DNA from: Evansella cellulosilytica DSM 2522
GTDB taxonomy: Bacteria > Bacillota > Bacilli > Bacillales > Salisediminibacteriaceae
Direction: 5' to 3'
Length of the DNA: 64,000 nucleotides
Assembly (NCBI RefSeq): GCF_000177235.2
Contig: NC_014829.1
Coordinates: 3,224,001-3,288,000, forward strand
Positions 54,416 through 63,110 of the stretch are shown piece after piece. Made by a program: the position numbers and the translations under genes. The notes below the pieces were generated by a model. The model was given only the letters and a program-made list of their open reading frames with translations. It did no database searches and was not told the DNA's origin. The number at the start of each line of letters is the position of its first letter. Positions within the stretch are counted from its first letter, which is position 1.

Positions 54416-56821
54416 TTATTCTTTCACTCTCATTAGGCGCAAACCATTTAGCGCTACTATAATGGTTGCCCCCATATCTGAAAGGATGGCAATCCAGAGT
54501 GTCAACCAGCCAGGGATAACCAATAGTAAGGCAATAAATTTAATAGCAATGGCAAAAGTAATGTTAGCTTTGATGATATTTAGAGCTTTTCGACTAAGTT
54601 TTACAGTGAACGGAAGTTTTCTTAAATCGTCTCCCATTAGAGCGACGTCTGCCGTTTCTAGGGCTGTATCTGTACCAGCTCCACCCATTGCAATACCAAC
54701 TGTTGAGGCCGCCAATGCAGGTGCATCATTAACACCATCTCCTACCATAGCAACATTGCCATACTCGGATCTTAACTGTTTAATAAAGTCTAATTTGTCT
54801 TCAGGCATTAGATCAGCTCGGATATCAGATACCCCAACATGACTGCCTATTGCATTCGCAGTACCTTGGTTGTCACCTGTAAGCATAATCGTTTTTTTAA
54901 TTCCAAGTTGATGTAACTTTTGAATAATTTCCTTACTTGATTCACGAACCTCATCAGCAACTGCAATAACTCCTAGTATTTCTTTTTCAGTTCCAATAAT
55001 CATGGCTGTTTTGCCTTGATTTTGAAGAGCTGTCACATTTTTCTCAAAGTCATTATCGAAATCAGTTTTCGATAATTCTTTAAAGAGTTTCGGGCTACCG
55101 ATATAATAAGTCATCCCATTTACAATCCCTTTAATACCCTTACCTGTAATAGAAGAGAAACCCTCTACCAGTACATCAGAATATGAAATGTTTTCTTCTT
55201 CTGCTTTTTTCATGATAGCTGAAGCAAGGGGATGCTGGGAACGATACTCTAGTGCAGTAATGATCGACAATAATTCTTTTTCATTCGTTTGGTTATTCAA
55301 TACATTAAAATCAGTTACAACGGGAACACCTTTTGTCAATGTACCTGTTTTATCGAATGCTATTGCCTTTAAGGCACCCATTTCTTCTAAATACACTCCA
55401 CCTTTAATAAGAACGCCTTTTTTCGCAGCATTCCCAATTGCTGAAACGATAGAAATCGGAGTCGATATGACCAAAGCACAAGGACAACCAACAACAAGAA
55501 CAGCTAATCCTTGATAGATCCATGTTTCCCAAGTGCCACCAAGGAGTAAAGGAGGGACTATAACAACTAATGCCGCAATGATCATAATGATCGGTGTGTA
55601 ATATTTCGCAAATTTATCGACAAATGCTTGCGCTGGAGCGCGTTCTCCTTGTGCTTCCTCTACAAGATGAATAATTTTAGAAATTGTTGTATCTTCTACA
55701 AGTTTTGTTATTTTTACTTCAAGTAATCCTTCTTCGTTTAAAGTACCTGCAAATACTTCATCATCAACTGTTTTTCCGACGGGTACTGATTCACCTGTAA
55801 TCGCTGCTTGGTTGACAGCAGAGTAACCATTTACGACTACACCATCCATCGCAATCTTTTCACCGGGCTTTACAATCATGATATCCCCAACAGCAATATC
55901 ATCGACATGAATCATTATTTCTTGCCCATTACGTCTAACGAGTGCTTCTTTAGGGGCGATACCCATTAGAGAACGAATCGAATTTCTTGCTCGATCCATA
56001 GAGAATCGTTCAAGCTCTTCACTGATAGCAAAGAGAATGACAACAAGAGCAACTTCTCCCCATTCACCAATAATGGATCCACCTATGACAGCTACTGTCA
56101 TAAGGGTTTTCATGTCAAATTCAAAGCGTAATAAGTTTTGCAAACCTACTTTAAAAAGCGACAATCCACCTACCAACATTGATGCTAAAAATAATAGGGT
56201 TGTAAGAAGATTTCCTTCTCCATTTACAAAGTTGGAGAGATAACCGAAAGCAAGGAACGAAGTTGAATAAAGCAATGTGCTATACTTTTTATAAAATGGA
56301 ACTTTTTCTTCTTTTATCTCTTCGGTTACCTCTTGCGAATCATGACGGGCAGGTTTTTCGTGAGTCACTTTAAGGTTCTCGAATGCCCCGGCTTTTTCTA
56401 GTTCTTCAATTGTTGCATGACCGTAAACAGAAATTTTAGAAGCACCAAAATTTACTTTTGCATCCTCAACTCCAGAAAGCTGTTTTACATTATTCTCAAA
56501 TTTTCCTGCACAGTTTGCACAAGTAAATCCTTCAACACGGTAAACGTTTTTGTCTTCTTTAATCTCTTGTCTAACTTCCCGTCTTGTTTTTTCAGGGGTC
56601 ACTTTAAGATTCTCAAATGCACCGGCTTTTTCTAGTTCTTCAATCGTTGCACCACCGGAAACCGATATCTTAGATGCACCAAAATTTACTTTTGCATCCT
56701 GTATTCCCGGAATTTTTTTTACATTTTTTTCAAACTTACCTGCACAATTTGCACAAGTAAATCCTTGAACACGATATGTTTTCATTTCTTGTTCAGATAA
56801 TTTAGCTTGTTGATCAGACAT
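54416..56821 (-). CDS. cadA: Cd/Zn/Pb-exporting P1B-type ATPase with two metal domains
   Basis: 801 residues. Two nearly identical N-terminal metal-binding domains ([13 protein letters not shown] and [13 protein letters not shown], about 17-30 and 102-115), probably from an internal duplication. Then AITGES, the transport motif [14 protein letters not shown] and GDGVNDAPA. The membrane layout is of the Zn/Cd/Pb subgroup. It exports Cd(II), Zn(II) and Pb(II). The start overlaps the cadC stop by 8 bp, forming the classic cadCA operon. Duplicate N-terminal domains also occur in some staphylococcal CadA proteins. Complete. Confidence 0.93.
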   Translation of the reverse strand: MSDQQAKLSEQEMKTYRVQGFTCANCAGKFEKNVKKIPGIQDAKVNFGASKISVSGGATIEELEKAGAFENLKVTPEKTRREVRQEIKEDKNVYRVEGFTCANCAGKFENNVKQLSGVEDAKVNFGASKISVYGHATIEELEKAGAFENLKVTHEKPARHDSQEVTEEIKEEKVPFYKKYSTLLYSTSFLAFGYLSNFVNGEGNLLTTLLFLASMLVGGLSLFKVGLQNLLRFEFDMKTLMTVAVIGGSIIGEWGEVALVVILFAISEELERFSMDRARNSIRSLMGIAPKEALVRRNGQEIMIHVDDIAVGDIMIVKPGEKIAMDGVVVNGYSAVNQAAITGESVPVGKTVDDEVFAGTLNEEGLLEVKITKLVEDTTISKIIHLVEEAQGERAPAQAFVDKFAKYYTPIIMIIAALVVIVPPLLLGGTWETWIYQGLAVLVVGCPCALVISTPISIVSAIGNAAKKGVLIKGGVYLEEMGALKAIAFDKTGTLTKGVPVVTDFNVLNNQTNEKELLSIITALEYRSQHPLASAIMKKAEEENISYSDVLVEGFSSITGKGIKGIVNGMTYYIGSPKLFKELSKTDFDNDFEKNVTALQNQGKTAMIIGTEKEILGVIAVADEVRESSKEIIQKLHQLGIKKTIMLTGDNQGTANAIGSHVGVSDIRADLMPEDKLDFIKQLRSEYGNVAMVGDGVNDAPALAASTVGIAMGGAGTDTALETADVALMGDDLRKLPFTVKLSRKALNIIKANITFAIAIKFIALLLVIPGWLTLWIAILSDMGATIIVALNGLRLMRVKE

Positions 56822-57182
56822 TTACTTTCACCTCTTTCATATGCGTTAATCCGATGACAAATAACTGTTTAACATGCTCATCATCAAGTGAATAAAATGC
56901 TAATTTCCCTTCTTTCCTAAATTTCACAACTCCTTGCTTATGGAGTGTGCGTAAGTGGTGGGAAGCATTTGCAACCGTGACACCAATAATATTTGCTATA
57001 TCACAAACACATAACTCTTCACCTTTATACAATGCAAAGGTAATTTTTGCCCTGTTTTCATCAGCAATAGCTTTAAATAATTGGGCAACACTAGAAATAT
57101 CTTCTTTCTCTAATTCCCCTTGTATTCGATTAACCTTTTCTTCGTCATAACAGTAAATTTCACAAGCATCTTTATTATTCAT
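56814..57182 (-). CDS. cadC: CadC metal-responsive repressor
   Basis: 122-residue ArsR/SmtB-family protein. Cys7, Cys11, Cys58 and Cys60 (EELCVCD) sit at exactly the positions of the Cd/Pb site in pI258 CadC. The recognition helix region is [16 protein letters not shown]. It represses cadCA until Cd, Pb or Zn binds. The inverted repeat at 57244-57265 upstream is its expected operator. Confidence 0.93.
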   Translation of the reverse strand: MNNKDACEIYCYDEEKVNRIQGELEKEDISSVAQLFKAIADENRAKITFALYKGEELCVCDIANIIGVTVANASHHLRTLHKQGVVKFRKEGKLAFYSLDDEHVKQLFVIGLTHMKEVKVNV

Positions 57183-57243
57183 TTTCTCACTCCACTTTCA
57201 TTCAAGTTTCTATTTGATTATAGTGTACTCTTTCTACAAAAAA

Positions 57244-57265
57244 CATTCAAGTAAAAACTTGAATG
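57244..57265. promoter_or_regulatory. CadC operator
   Basis: Perfect 9-bp inverted repeat CATTCAAGT/ACTTGAATG with a 4-bp spacer, like the CadC sites of staphylococcal cad operons. A lone half CATTCAAGT recurs at 57198-57206, and a -10-like TATAAT lies between them on the minus strand, so the promoter is bracketed. Confidence 0.82.
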
Positions 57266-57619
57266 AAAGGGAATTAGATTCCCAAATTACGGACAAATAA
57301 GGAGTGTAATGTCGTTTAAAACACCTTCCCGTGTAATTTTTGAACTTGATCTATTAATTGCTTATTCTCTACCTCTAATGTGTCACTTTAGGAGTTATTT
57401 TGCACCTGTTTTAGGCGCTATTTTACGCAACTATACTTTAAAACCCAGCAAACTTTCCATGAGAAGGTTGCTGGGTTCCGTATTTATTTACATCAAATTA
57501 TTAAAGAACTATTCAGATCTGCCTAGTTAAAAGGCGACTTCACATTGTTCCACAATCGCGAGATTATCGAATACTTAAATTATTATATTTAACTGTATTT
57601 GGCCAAAAAAGAGAAAGCT
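57266..57619. other. intergenic with hairpin
   Basis: A hairpin AACCCAGCAA/TTGCTGGGTT lies at about 57441-57476, and a CCACAATCGCGAG string near 57550 resembles one near 12455. No gene seen. Confidence 0.45.
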
Positions 57620-59260
57620 TTAACCTGCACAACAAGATAATTTTGATACATCTTTATCGAAGGTAAGAGCAGCTAGTTTTAGTCCTTCTGTCATTGTTAA
57701 GTATGGTACTATAGTTTCTTTTAGATCCTCTACCGTTAAGCCAAACTTAACGGCTAATGTCGCTGAATAAATCACATCTCCTGCATTTTCAGACACGATA
57801 TGAACCCCAAGCACTTTTAGTGTTTTCGCGTCAGCAACAAGCTTGAAAACACCTGTTGTTTCACGGTTTACTATCGCTCTTGGAATAGCACTTAAAGGCA
57901 AGACAGATGTTTTTACCTCATAGCCTTTTTCTTTTGCTTGTTCTTCTGTTAATCCAACCGTTGCAATCGAAGGTTTTGTAAATGTGACACCTGGAACAAC
58001 AGATAAATCTATTTTTTTATTTAACCCACCAATCGCATTATCAGCAACAATTCCACCTTCATATGCTGCTACATATACAAATTGGGGTCCTAGTGTTACA
58101 TCTCCTGCTGCATAAATTTTTTCATTACTTGTTTGCGCATAGTCATTGATTTTTATTTCTTTTCGAGGTCCAACTTCAACACCTGCAACATGTAAATTTA
58201 ATTTTTCCGTATTCGGTTTTCTTCCTGTTGCAACAAGCAACTGCTCTGATTCAATGACTTTTTTCTTACCATCTACTGTTACATGTACCTTTTTGATTTC
58301 TCCAGCTTGTTCAACACGTTCAAAAGATGCTCCTTTTACAAGGTTTATTCCTTGTTCAACTAAGGCTTTTTCTACTGTTTCCGAAATCTCTGGATCATAC
58401 TCTTTTAAAAGTCGCTCACTCCTTTGCATAAGTGTTACTTTTGAACCTAAATTATGAAATAGTTGTCCAAGCTCCATTCCAATGTATCCTGAACCAATCA
58501 CTGTTAATCGTTTTGGTACTTTCTTTAATTCAAGTAGCGTTGTACTTGTTAAATACTCCACTTCTTTAAGTCCCGAAATCAGGGGTAAAGATGGAGAAGC
58601 CCCCGTTGCAATTAAAAAGCGCTTTGCAGAAAATTTCTTTCCATTGACTTTAACCGTATTTTCATCAATAAATTTCGCATCACCTTCAATTAAATCAAAT
58701 CCATATTCATCAATTAGATCAACATATTTTTGATTTCGAAGCTCACTCACCAATTCATTCTTTTGCTTGATTAAAGGTGCTAATTCCACTTCTCCAGCAG
58801 TTGTCTGTAAACCTGTAAATGAATTATTTTTTGCTAAATGATTGATTTCCCCAGCTCTAAGGAGTGTTTTTGATGGAACACAACCAATATTTACGCATGT
58901 TCCCCCAACTGTTCCACGCTCTATCATGGCAACTTTTGCCCCATACTCAATCGCTTTAATTGCAGCCGAAAAAGCAGCACCACCAGAACCAATGATAAGC
59001 AGGTCATAATCTCCTTCATTACCTAAGACCACTTTTTCTTCTGATGATACCCTTTCTATTTCTCCAGGCTGATATTTTGCTTCATGAATTGCCTTTAGTG
59101 CACTTTCAACACCAATATCATCTGGCAATTCAAATACTGCTTCACCATGATGAAAACTGGTCTCAATATTTTCAGCACCTATTTTTTCAAGTGCTTCGCC
59201 CACATGTTCTTCACACCCTGTGCAAGTCATTCCTTGAATGTACAATTTAAATTTTTTCAT
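57620..59260 (-). CDS. merA: mercuric reductase
   Basis: Start at ATG 59260, because AAAGGAATGA precedes it (546 residues). N-terminal metal-binding domain with [14 protein letters not shown] motif [14 protein letters not shown], active-site disulfide [17 protein letters not shown] motif [16 protein letters not shown], and the C-terminal Cys pair in LSCCAG that passes Hg(II) to the active site. It reduces Hg(II) to volatile Hg(0) with NADPH. It is 12-20 bp behind merR in one operon. No merT, merP or merB is seen, so dedicated mercury uptake or organomercurial cleavage is absent from this window. Confidence 0.95.
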   Translation of the reverse strand: MKKFKLYIQGMTCTGCEEHVGEALEKIGAENIETSFHHGEAVFELPDDIGVESALKAIHEAKYQPGEIERVSSEEKVVLGNEGDYDLLIIGSGGAAFSAAIKAIEYGAKVAMIERGTVGGTCVNIGCVPSKTLLRAGEINHLAKNNSFTGLQTTAGEVELAPLIKQKNELVSELRNQKYVDLIDEYGFDLIEGDAKFIDENTVKVNGKKFSAKRFLIATGASPSLPLISGLKEVEYLTSTTLLELKKVPKRLTVIGSGYIGMELGQLFHNLGSKVTLMQRSERLLKEYDPEISETVEKALVEQGINLVKGASFERVEQAGEIKKVHVTVDGKKKVIESEQLLVATGRKPNTEKLNLHVAGVEVGPRKEIKINDYAQTSNEKIYAAGDVTLGPQFVYVAAYEGGIVADNAIGGLNKKIDLSVVPGVTFTKPSIATVGLTEEQAKEKGYEVKTSVLPLSAIPRAIVNRETTGVFKLVADAKTLKVLGVHIVSENAGDVIYSATLAVKFGLTVEDLKETIVPYLTMTEGLKLAALTFDKDVSKLSCCAG

Positions 59261-59281
59261 TAAAATCATTCCTTTGGTTAG

Positions 59282-59680
59282 TTAGTCTTTAATCAATGTT
59301 TCGATTATTGGACAAGCATGTAATTGTTTCCTGTCTGGACATCGCTGTTTTAAATCTTGTAACATAGTTTCAATTCGCTTTAAATCCTCTATGTGCTTTT
59401 GAACTTCCTCTTCTTTTTTAGAAACAAATTTATACATATCTCGGCAACGAACTTCATCATTATCAACAACACCAAGCAATTTATATATTTCACCCAAAGA
59501 AAAGCCAAGGTCTTGCAGTCTTTTAATAAATTTAATTCGTTTAACATCATTTTCTGAATATATTCTGTAACCTGAATGAGTTCGAGATGGTTGTTGTAAC
59601 AACTTTTTACGTTCATAATATCTAATCGTTTCTTTATTCACACCACATTTTTCTGCTAGTTCACTTATCAGGAGTTCCAT
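59282..59680 (-). CDS. merR: MerR mercury-responsive regulator
   Basis: 132 residues. MerR winged helix (CGVNKETIRYYERKKLL) and a dimerisation helix. Metal ligands Cys79, Cys114 and Cys123 have the same spacing (35 and 9) as Cys82, 117 and 126 of Tn501 MerR. It activates or represses the mer promoter by DNA distortion on Hg(II) binding. It is the first gene of a merR-merA unit transcribed from its own dyad promoter just upstream. Confidence 0.95.
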   Translation of the reverse strand: MELLISELAEKCGVNKETIRYYERKKLLQQPSRTHSGYRIYSENDVKRIKFIKRLQDLGFSLGEIYKLLGVVDNDEVRCRDMYKFVSKKEEEVQKHIEDLKRIETMLQDLKQRCPDRKQLHACPIIETLIKD

Positions 59681-59697
59681 TGTTTCACCTCAAATAT

Positions 59698-59729
59698 AGT
59701 ATAAACCCTGTACTTAGGTACAGGGTCAA
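59698..59729 (-). promoter_or_regulatory. mer operator-promoter
   Basis: On the minus strand: -35 TTGACC (59724-59729), dyad ACCCTGTAC/GTACAGGGT (59705-59713 and 59718-59726) and -10 TATACT (59698-59703). The 19-20 bp spacer is overlong, the hallmark of MerR-controlled promoters, and the dyad fills it. Confidence 0.88.
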
Positions 59730-60136
59730 GTATTTGATATTATTTTCTTATTATTAATTTACTCAATAAAAGGCTAGATTGTTGAAGACATTTCTTTATG
59801 AAAATCTAAATTAGCACAACAAGTACAACATTTATATTTTAAAATACGTATGGCTTTTACTTTTAATAAACCAGAAGCTATGGTGGTAGAAAATATGATA
59901 TGTCATCCTTGGTACATTTCCTTACCCATAACAACTACTGTGGCCAAACTGAGAGAACTCATGAGATCTCTTTTTAAATTATTCAATTTCATTACTCGTA
60001 TCATACAGATCTTTTACAAGTATTGTGTCAGTTCTATCTTTACTATCGGTCATTTTCGCCACAAAAAAACTGGCGAAATTAATATAAGGTTAAAAGCACA
60101 ACAAATTATTATTTCGCCCTAAAAATTTCATACCTA
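59730..60136. other. AT-rich non-coding right end of the island
   Basis: Between the mer promoter and the radC junction there is about 400 bp of AT-rich sequence. It contains a 90-codon plus-strand frame (59850-60122) with no ribosome site or recognisable family. GInt islands end in just such a short AT-rich tract. TACCTATA at 60131-60138 mirrors TATAGGTA at 659-666. Confidence 0.6.
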
Positions 60137-60141
60137 TATGT
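60137..60141. repeat. right attachment core (direct repeat TATGT)
   Basis: Right-hand partner of 649-653; it overlaps the radC His codon (60138-60140 on the minus strand). Confidence 0.65.
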
Positions 60142-60665
60142 GCAAATACGATCGACGCGGCGGAATAACGGAATGCTTCCTTGAAAAGTTCCCTTGGGTG
60201 TACGATCGACGCGTTTAAGCTGCCAATAAAAATCGTTTGCTTATGCATGACATGATTTTTCGTATTCAAATAAAGTGCAACGAAATGTTCTTGTGTTAAG
60301 TGTCGCATTTCTTCCATCATATAATTTGCAGCATCCTCTGGGGAGCGGATTGTATATCTATCAATTACTGAAAACTGTTGGATTCTCTTCCCTAGCTCCA
60401 TTGCTGCCTTAATCGTTACGGCCTTTGCTTCTCCTATCCCTTTAATATTTTGCAACTCTGGAATAGACGCTTCCTTTAAAAGCTTTAACCCATCAAAATG
60501 CTGGATTACTCGTCCTGCTAACTGTAATACAGATTCAGATTTTGTCCCAGAACCTAATAATACAGCTATCAAATCTTGATTTGAAAGAGTTTGTGCACCC
60601 TCCCTCATCATTCGCTCACGTGGGCGTTCACTTTTTGGTACATCACGAATGAGCATAACATTCAT
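60138..60665 (-). pseudogene. radC: radC proximal fragment, interrupted by the island
   Basis: 176 codons of RadC from MNVMLIRDVPKSERPRER through the helix-hairpin-helix region (IPELQNIKGIGEAKA) to SAASIVFAH, exactly where the HNHPSG motif should begin. It then reads 15 island-encoded residues (IGMKFLGRNNNLLCF) to a stop at 60090. The missing part lies at 547-652. Even if translated, the product lacks the metal site. RadC's cellular role is unsettled, so its loss is tolerated, which may explain its use as a target by Tn554 and relatives. Confidence 0.93.
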
Positions 60666-60728
60666 TGTACTTCCCCTCTCTGACCATCATCCGTGAGCAC
60701 TGAAGATTATCTTGGGAGAAGTACAAGC

Positions 60729-61304
60729 TTAGGAATGGTCAACATTAATATGAAATTTTTTTAGTGCACGAACAACCTTTGCAATGGGTAAACCCATAAT
60801 AGCAAAGAAATCCCCGTTAATTTTTTTTACAAGTATCGCACCAACACCTTGAATACCATATGAACCTGCTTTATCAAATGGATCACCAGTGGCTATGTAA
60901 GTATCTATTTCTTCATTTGTCAAAGTGTAAAATTCAACTTCTGAACGTACAAAGAAGCCTTCTGCTTGTTCTTCACTTATCATATAAACACCGGTATATA
61001 CATGATGGGTACGCCCTGATAAACGTTGAAGCATATGTCTAGCCATCGCTTCATTTTCTGGCTTCCCTAACACTTCGCCGTCTATGACGACAATCGTATC
61101 CGATCCTAGTACGACACTATTTTTGTTTCGAAAAAAGACGTCCTCTGCTTTTTGCCGAGCTAAAGAAATAACGATATCCTCTGGCGTTGATTCGTTACGA
61201 ATGACTTCTTCAACTTGGCTAGCTTCAATGGAAAATGAAAGGTTAACTTGCTCTAGTAATTGTTTTCTACGCGGAGATTGTGAGGCTAATATAAAAGGTT
61301 TCAT
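60729..61304 (-). CDS. maf: Maf nucleotide pyrophosphatase
   Basis: 191 residues. Signatures SQSPRRKQLL (residues 8-17), GSDTIVVIDGEVLGKPEN and GSYGIQGVGA. Maf hydrolyses non-canonical (d)NTPs such as dTTP/UTP and 5-methyl-UTP. It is linked to inhibition of septation when overproduced. Ribosome site TAGGAGG before ATG. It precedes radC on the minus strand with 63 bp between them, as in Bacillus chromosomes, and marks the host side of the junction. Confidence 0.95.
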   Translation of the reverse strand: MKPFILASQSPRRKQLLEQVNLSFSIEASQVEEVIRNESTPEDIVISLARQKAEDVFFRNKNSVVLGSDTIVVIDGEVLGKPENEAMARHMLQRLSGRTHHVYTGVYMISEEQAEGFFVRSEVEFYTLTNEEIDTYIATGDPFDKAGSYGIQGVGAILVKKINGDFFAIMGLPIAKVVRALKKFHINVDHS

Positions 61305-61379
61305 GCGGACCTCCTAACAAAATAATATCCATTTGCTAGAGGTTATTTAAAGTATACAAAACTCTAGCAAATTGGACAA

Positions 61380-61408
61380 TTAGTTTTTCTTGTTTTTTTT
61401 AAACTAAT
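61380..61408 (-). terminator. weak hairpin after aspartase
   Basis: TTAGTTT and AAACTAA pair around a T-rich loop (about 61381-61407), just downstream of the aspartase stop on the minus strand. Confidence 0.4.
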
Positions 61409-61429
61409 GTAAATTTCTAACTCTTACTC

Positions 61430-62863
61430 TTACTCTTCGCCAAAGATTAACTCTCGGGCAGCAATCCCAGGGTTTGTCATTTCATTCGGATCTAATATAC
61501 GCTCAAGCTCTTCTTCACTCAAGAGACCACGTTCATGGCAAATCTCTCTCACTGGTCGATTTGTTGTAATCGCCTCTTTAGCAACTCTTGCAGCGGTTTC
61601 GTAACCGACATGTGGATTGATTGCCGTTATTATTCCAACGCTTCGTTCAACTAATTCTTTACAGTGCTCAATATTTGCGGTCATACCCTCAATCGCAAAA
61701 TCACGGAAAACTTTCATTCCATTTTGCAAAATAGTAAACGACTGTAACAAATTAAAGACGAGTACAGGTTCCATCACATTTAGCTCCAATTGCCCTGCTT
61801 CAGAGGCTAAGCTGATCGTATGATCGTTCCCTATCACTTGAAAAGATATTTGATTGATTACTTCGCACATGACAGGGTTTACCTTACCAGGCATAATCGA
61901 GGACCCTGCTTGTCGAGGAGGTAAATTAATCTCATTTATTCCTGTTCTCGGTCCAGAGCTCATTAACCTTAAATCATTTGCTATCTTTGACAAATTTATC
62001 GCTAAAATCTTCATTGCACTAGATAATTGTGTATACGCATCTGTATTTTGTGTTGCGTCTACTAAGTCTTCTGCGCGATGTAACGGCATACTTGTCATCG
62101 CCGCTAAGTGCTCTGTGACTTTTTCAATGTATTCAGGCATCGCATTTAAACCTGTTCCTACAGCTGTTGCCCCCATATTTACTTCGTACAATAGGTCAAC
62201 CGATCGTTTAATACGACCTAAATCTCGACTTAATAATCTCCTGTAAGAGCCAAATTCTTGTCCTAAACGAATCGGAACTGCATCTTGAAGATGAGTACGT
62301 CCCATTTTTATCACATCATCAAACTCACGCTCTTTTTTTCTCATTGACTCTATTAAGTCATTTAATGATCTAATAAGACCAGAGGACAAGTGTAAACATG
62401 CGATATGTATCGCTGTTGGGAAAGTATCGTTTGTCGACTGTGCCATATTTACGTGTGTATTTGGACTTACCTTTATATAATCTCCTTTTTTTCCTCCTAA
62501 AATTTCAATCGCTCGATTAGCAATGACTTCATTTGCATTCATGTTAAACGATGTTCCTGCCCCACCTTGAATGCTATCGACGATAAAATGGTCATTCAGT
62601 TTTCCCTCTATTACCTCATCAGATGCTTTTATTATTGCTTCAGCAATGTTTTTGTTTAGGACACCGACGTCCGCATTTGCCTTTGCTGCGGCTTTTTTCA
62701 CATAGCCAAATGCACGAATCAACTCTTTATGTGGTGGATACCCTGTTATAGGAAAATTCTCCTTTGCACGAACCGTTTGAATGCCATAATAGGCATCAGC
62801 CGGTATTTCCTTCTCCCCCATCAAATCACGTTCCGTACGAGTAGACATCCCTTTTAGTGACAT
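61430..62863 (-). CDS. aspA: aspartate ammonia-lyase
   Basis: Start at ATG 62863, because GGAAGG precedes it (477 residues). Fumarase/aspartase family: signature loop GSSIMPGKVNPVM, MGRTHLQDAVP, STNDTFPTA and the ERDLMGEKEIPADAYYG start typical of aspartases rather than fumarases. It deaminates aspartate to fumarate and ammonia. It lies between maf and the spoIIB-like gene with its own ribosome site and flanking hairpins, so it is probably a separate unit. Host gene, not part of the island. Confidence 0.9.
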   Translation of the reverse strand: MSLKGMSTRTERDLMGEKEIPADAYYGIQTVRAKENFPITGYPPHKELIRAFGYVKKAAAKANADVGVLNKNIAEAIIKASDEVIEGKLNDHFIVDSIQGGAGTSFNMNANEVIANRAIEILGGKKGDYIKVSPNTHVNMAQSTNDTFPTAIHIACLHLSSGLIRSLNDLIESMRKKEREFDDVIKMGRTHLQDAVPIRLGQEFGSYRRLLSRDLGRIKRSVDLLYEVNMGATAVGTGLNAMPEYIEKVTEHLAAMTSMPLHRAEDLVDATQNTDAYTQLSSAMKILAINLSKIANDLRLMSSGPRTGINEINLPPRQAGSSIMPGKVNPVMCEVINQISFQVIGNDHTISLASEAGQLELNVMEPVLVFNLLQSFTILQNGMKVFRDFAIEGMTANIEHCKELVERSVGIITAINPHVGYETAARVAKEAITTNRPVREICHERGLLSEEELERILDPNEMTNPGIAARELIFGEE

Positions 62864-62982
62864 GACTTTACCTTCCTTTCTATTACATTCCATAGTATTA
62901 TCATTTTACTTCTATGTATGAAACAATCATTACAAATATTAATAACTACCGTTATTATATTGGAAACGATTGAAAACAAAAA

Positions 62983-63028
62983 CAAGGTTGACTCAAAAGG
63001 TCAATTTTCACCTTTTGAATCAACCTGC
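62983..63028 (-). terminator. terminator of the SPOR-domain gene
   Basis: AAGGTTGACTCAAAAGGT and ACCTTTTGAATCAACCT form a long stem with one mismatch, 80 bp after the stop codon. Confidence 0.7.
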
Positions 63029-63110
63029 TTTTGGTACAAGACTAGCAGTCGAATTTCGTCGTACCTCTAATACAATTTTCACCTCTTCATTGCCCTACTA
63101 CTATCACTTT

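Larger units (their letters stand above)
653..60141. mobile_element. GInt/Tn554-like genomic island inserted in radC (~59.5 kb)
   Basis: The two radC halves abut at 652 and 60138, and TATGT is present at both junctions (649-653 and 60137-60141), as expected for a site-specific tyrosine-recombinase element. The left end carries four consecutive recombinase-operon genes pointing inward. The right end is a short AT-rich non-coding tract. This matches the published GInt plan (ginABCD operon, cargo, AT-rich end, imperfect flanking repeats). Tn554, with a related three-gene set, uses radC as its target. Just inside the ends there is an imperfect inverted match: TATAGGTA at 659-666 and its complement at 60131-60138. 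Cargo is copper, cadmium and mercury resistance and defence genes. Later insertions are nested inside (IS4-type at 22513-23917, Tn7-like remnant at 44.75-51.21 kb). Confidence 0.85.

Noticed and set aside
59850..60122. 90-codon plus-strand ORF with a CBS-domain-like phrase (HPWYISLPITTTVAKL)
   Set aside because: Phrase is short, no ribosome site, no family support, and it lies in the AT-rich island end.
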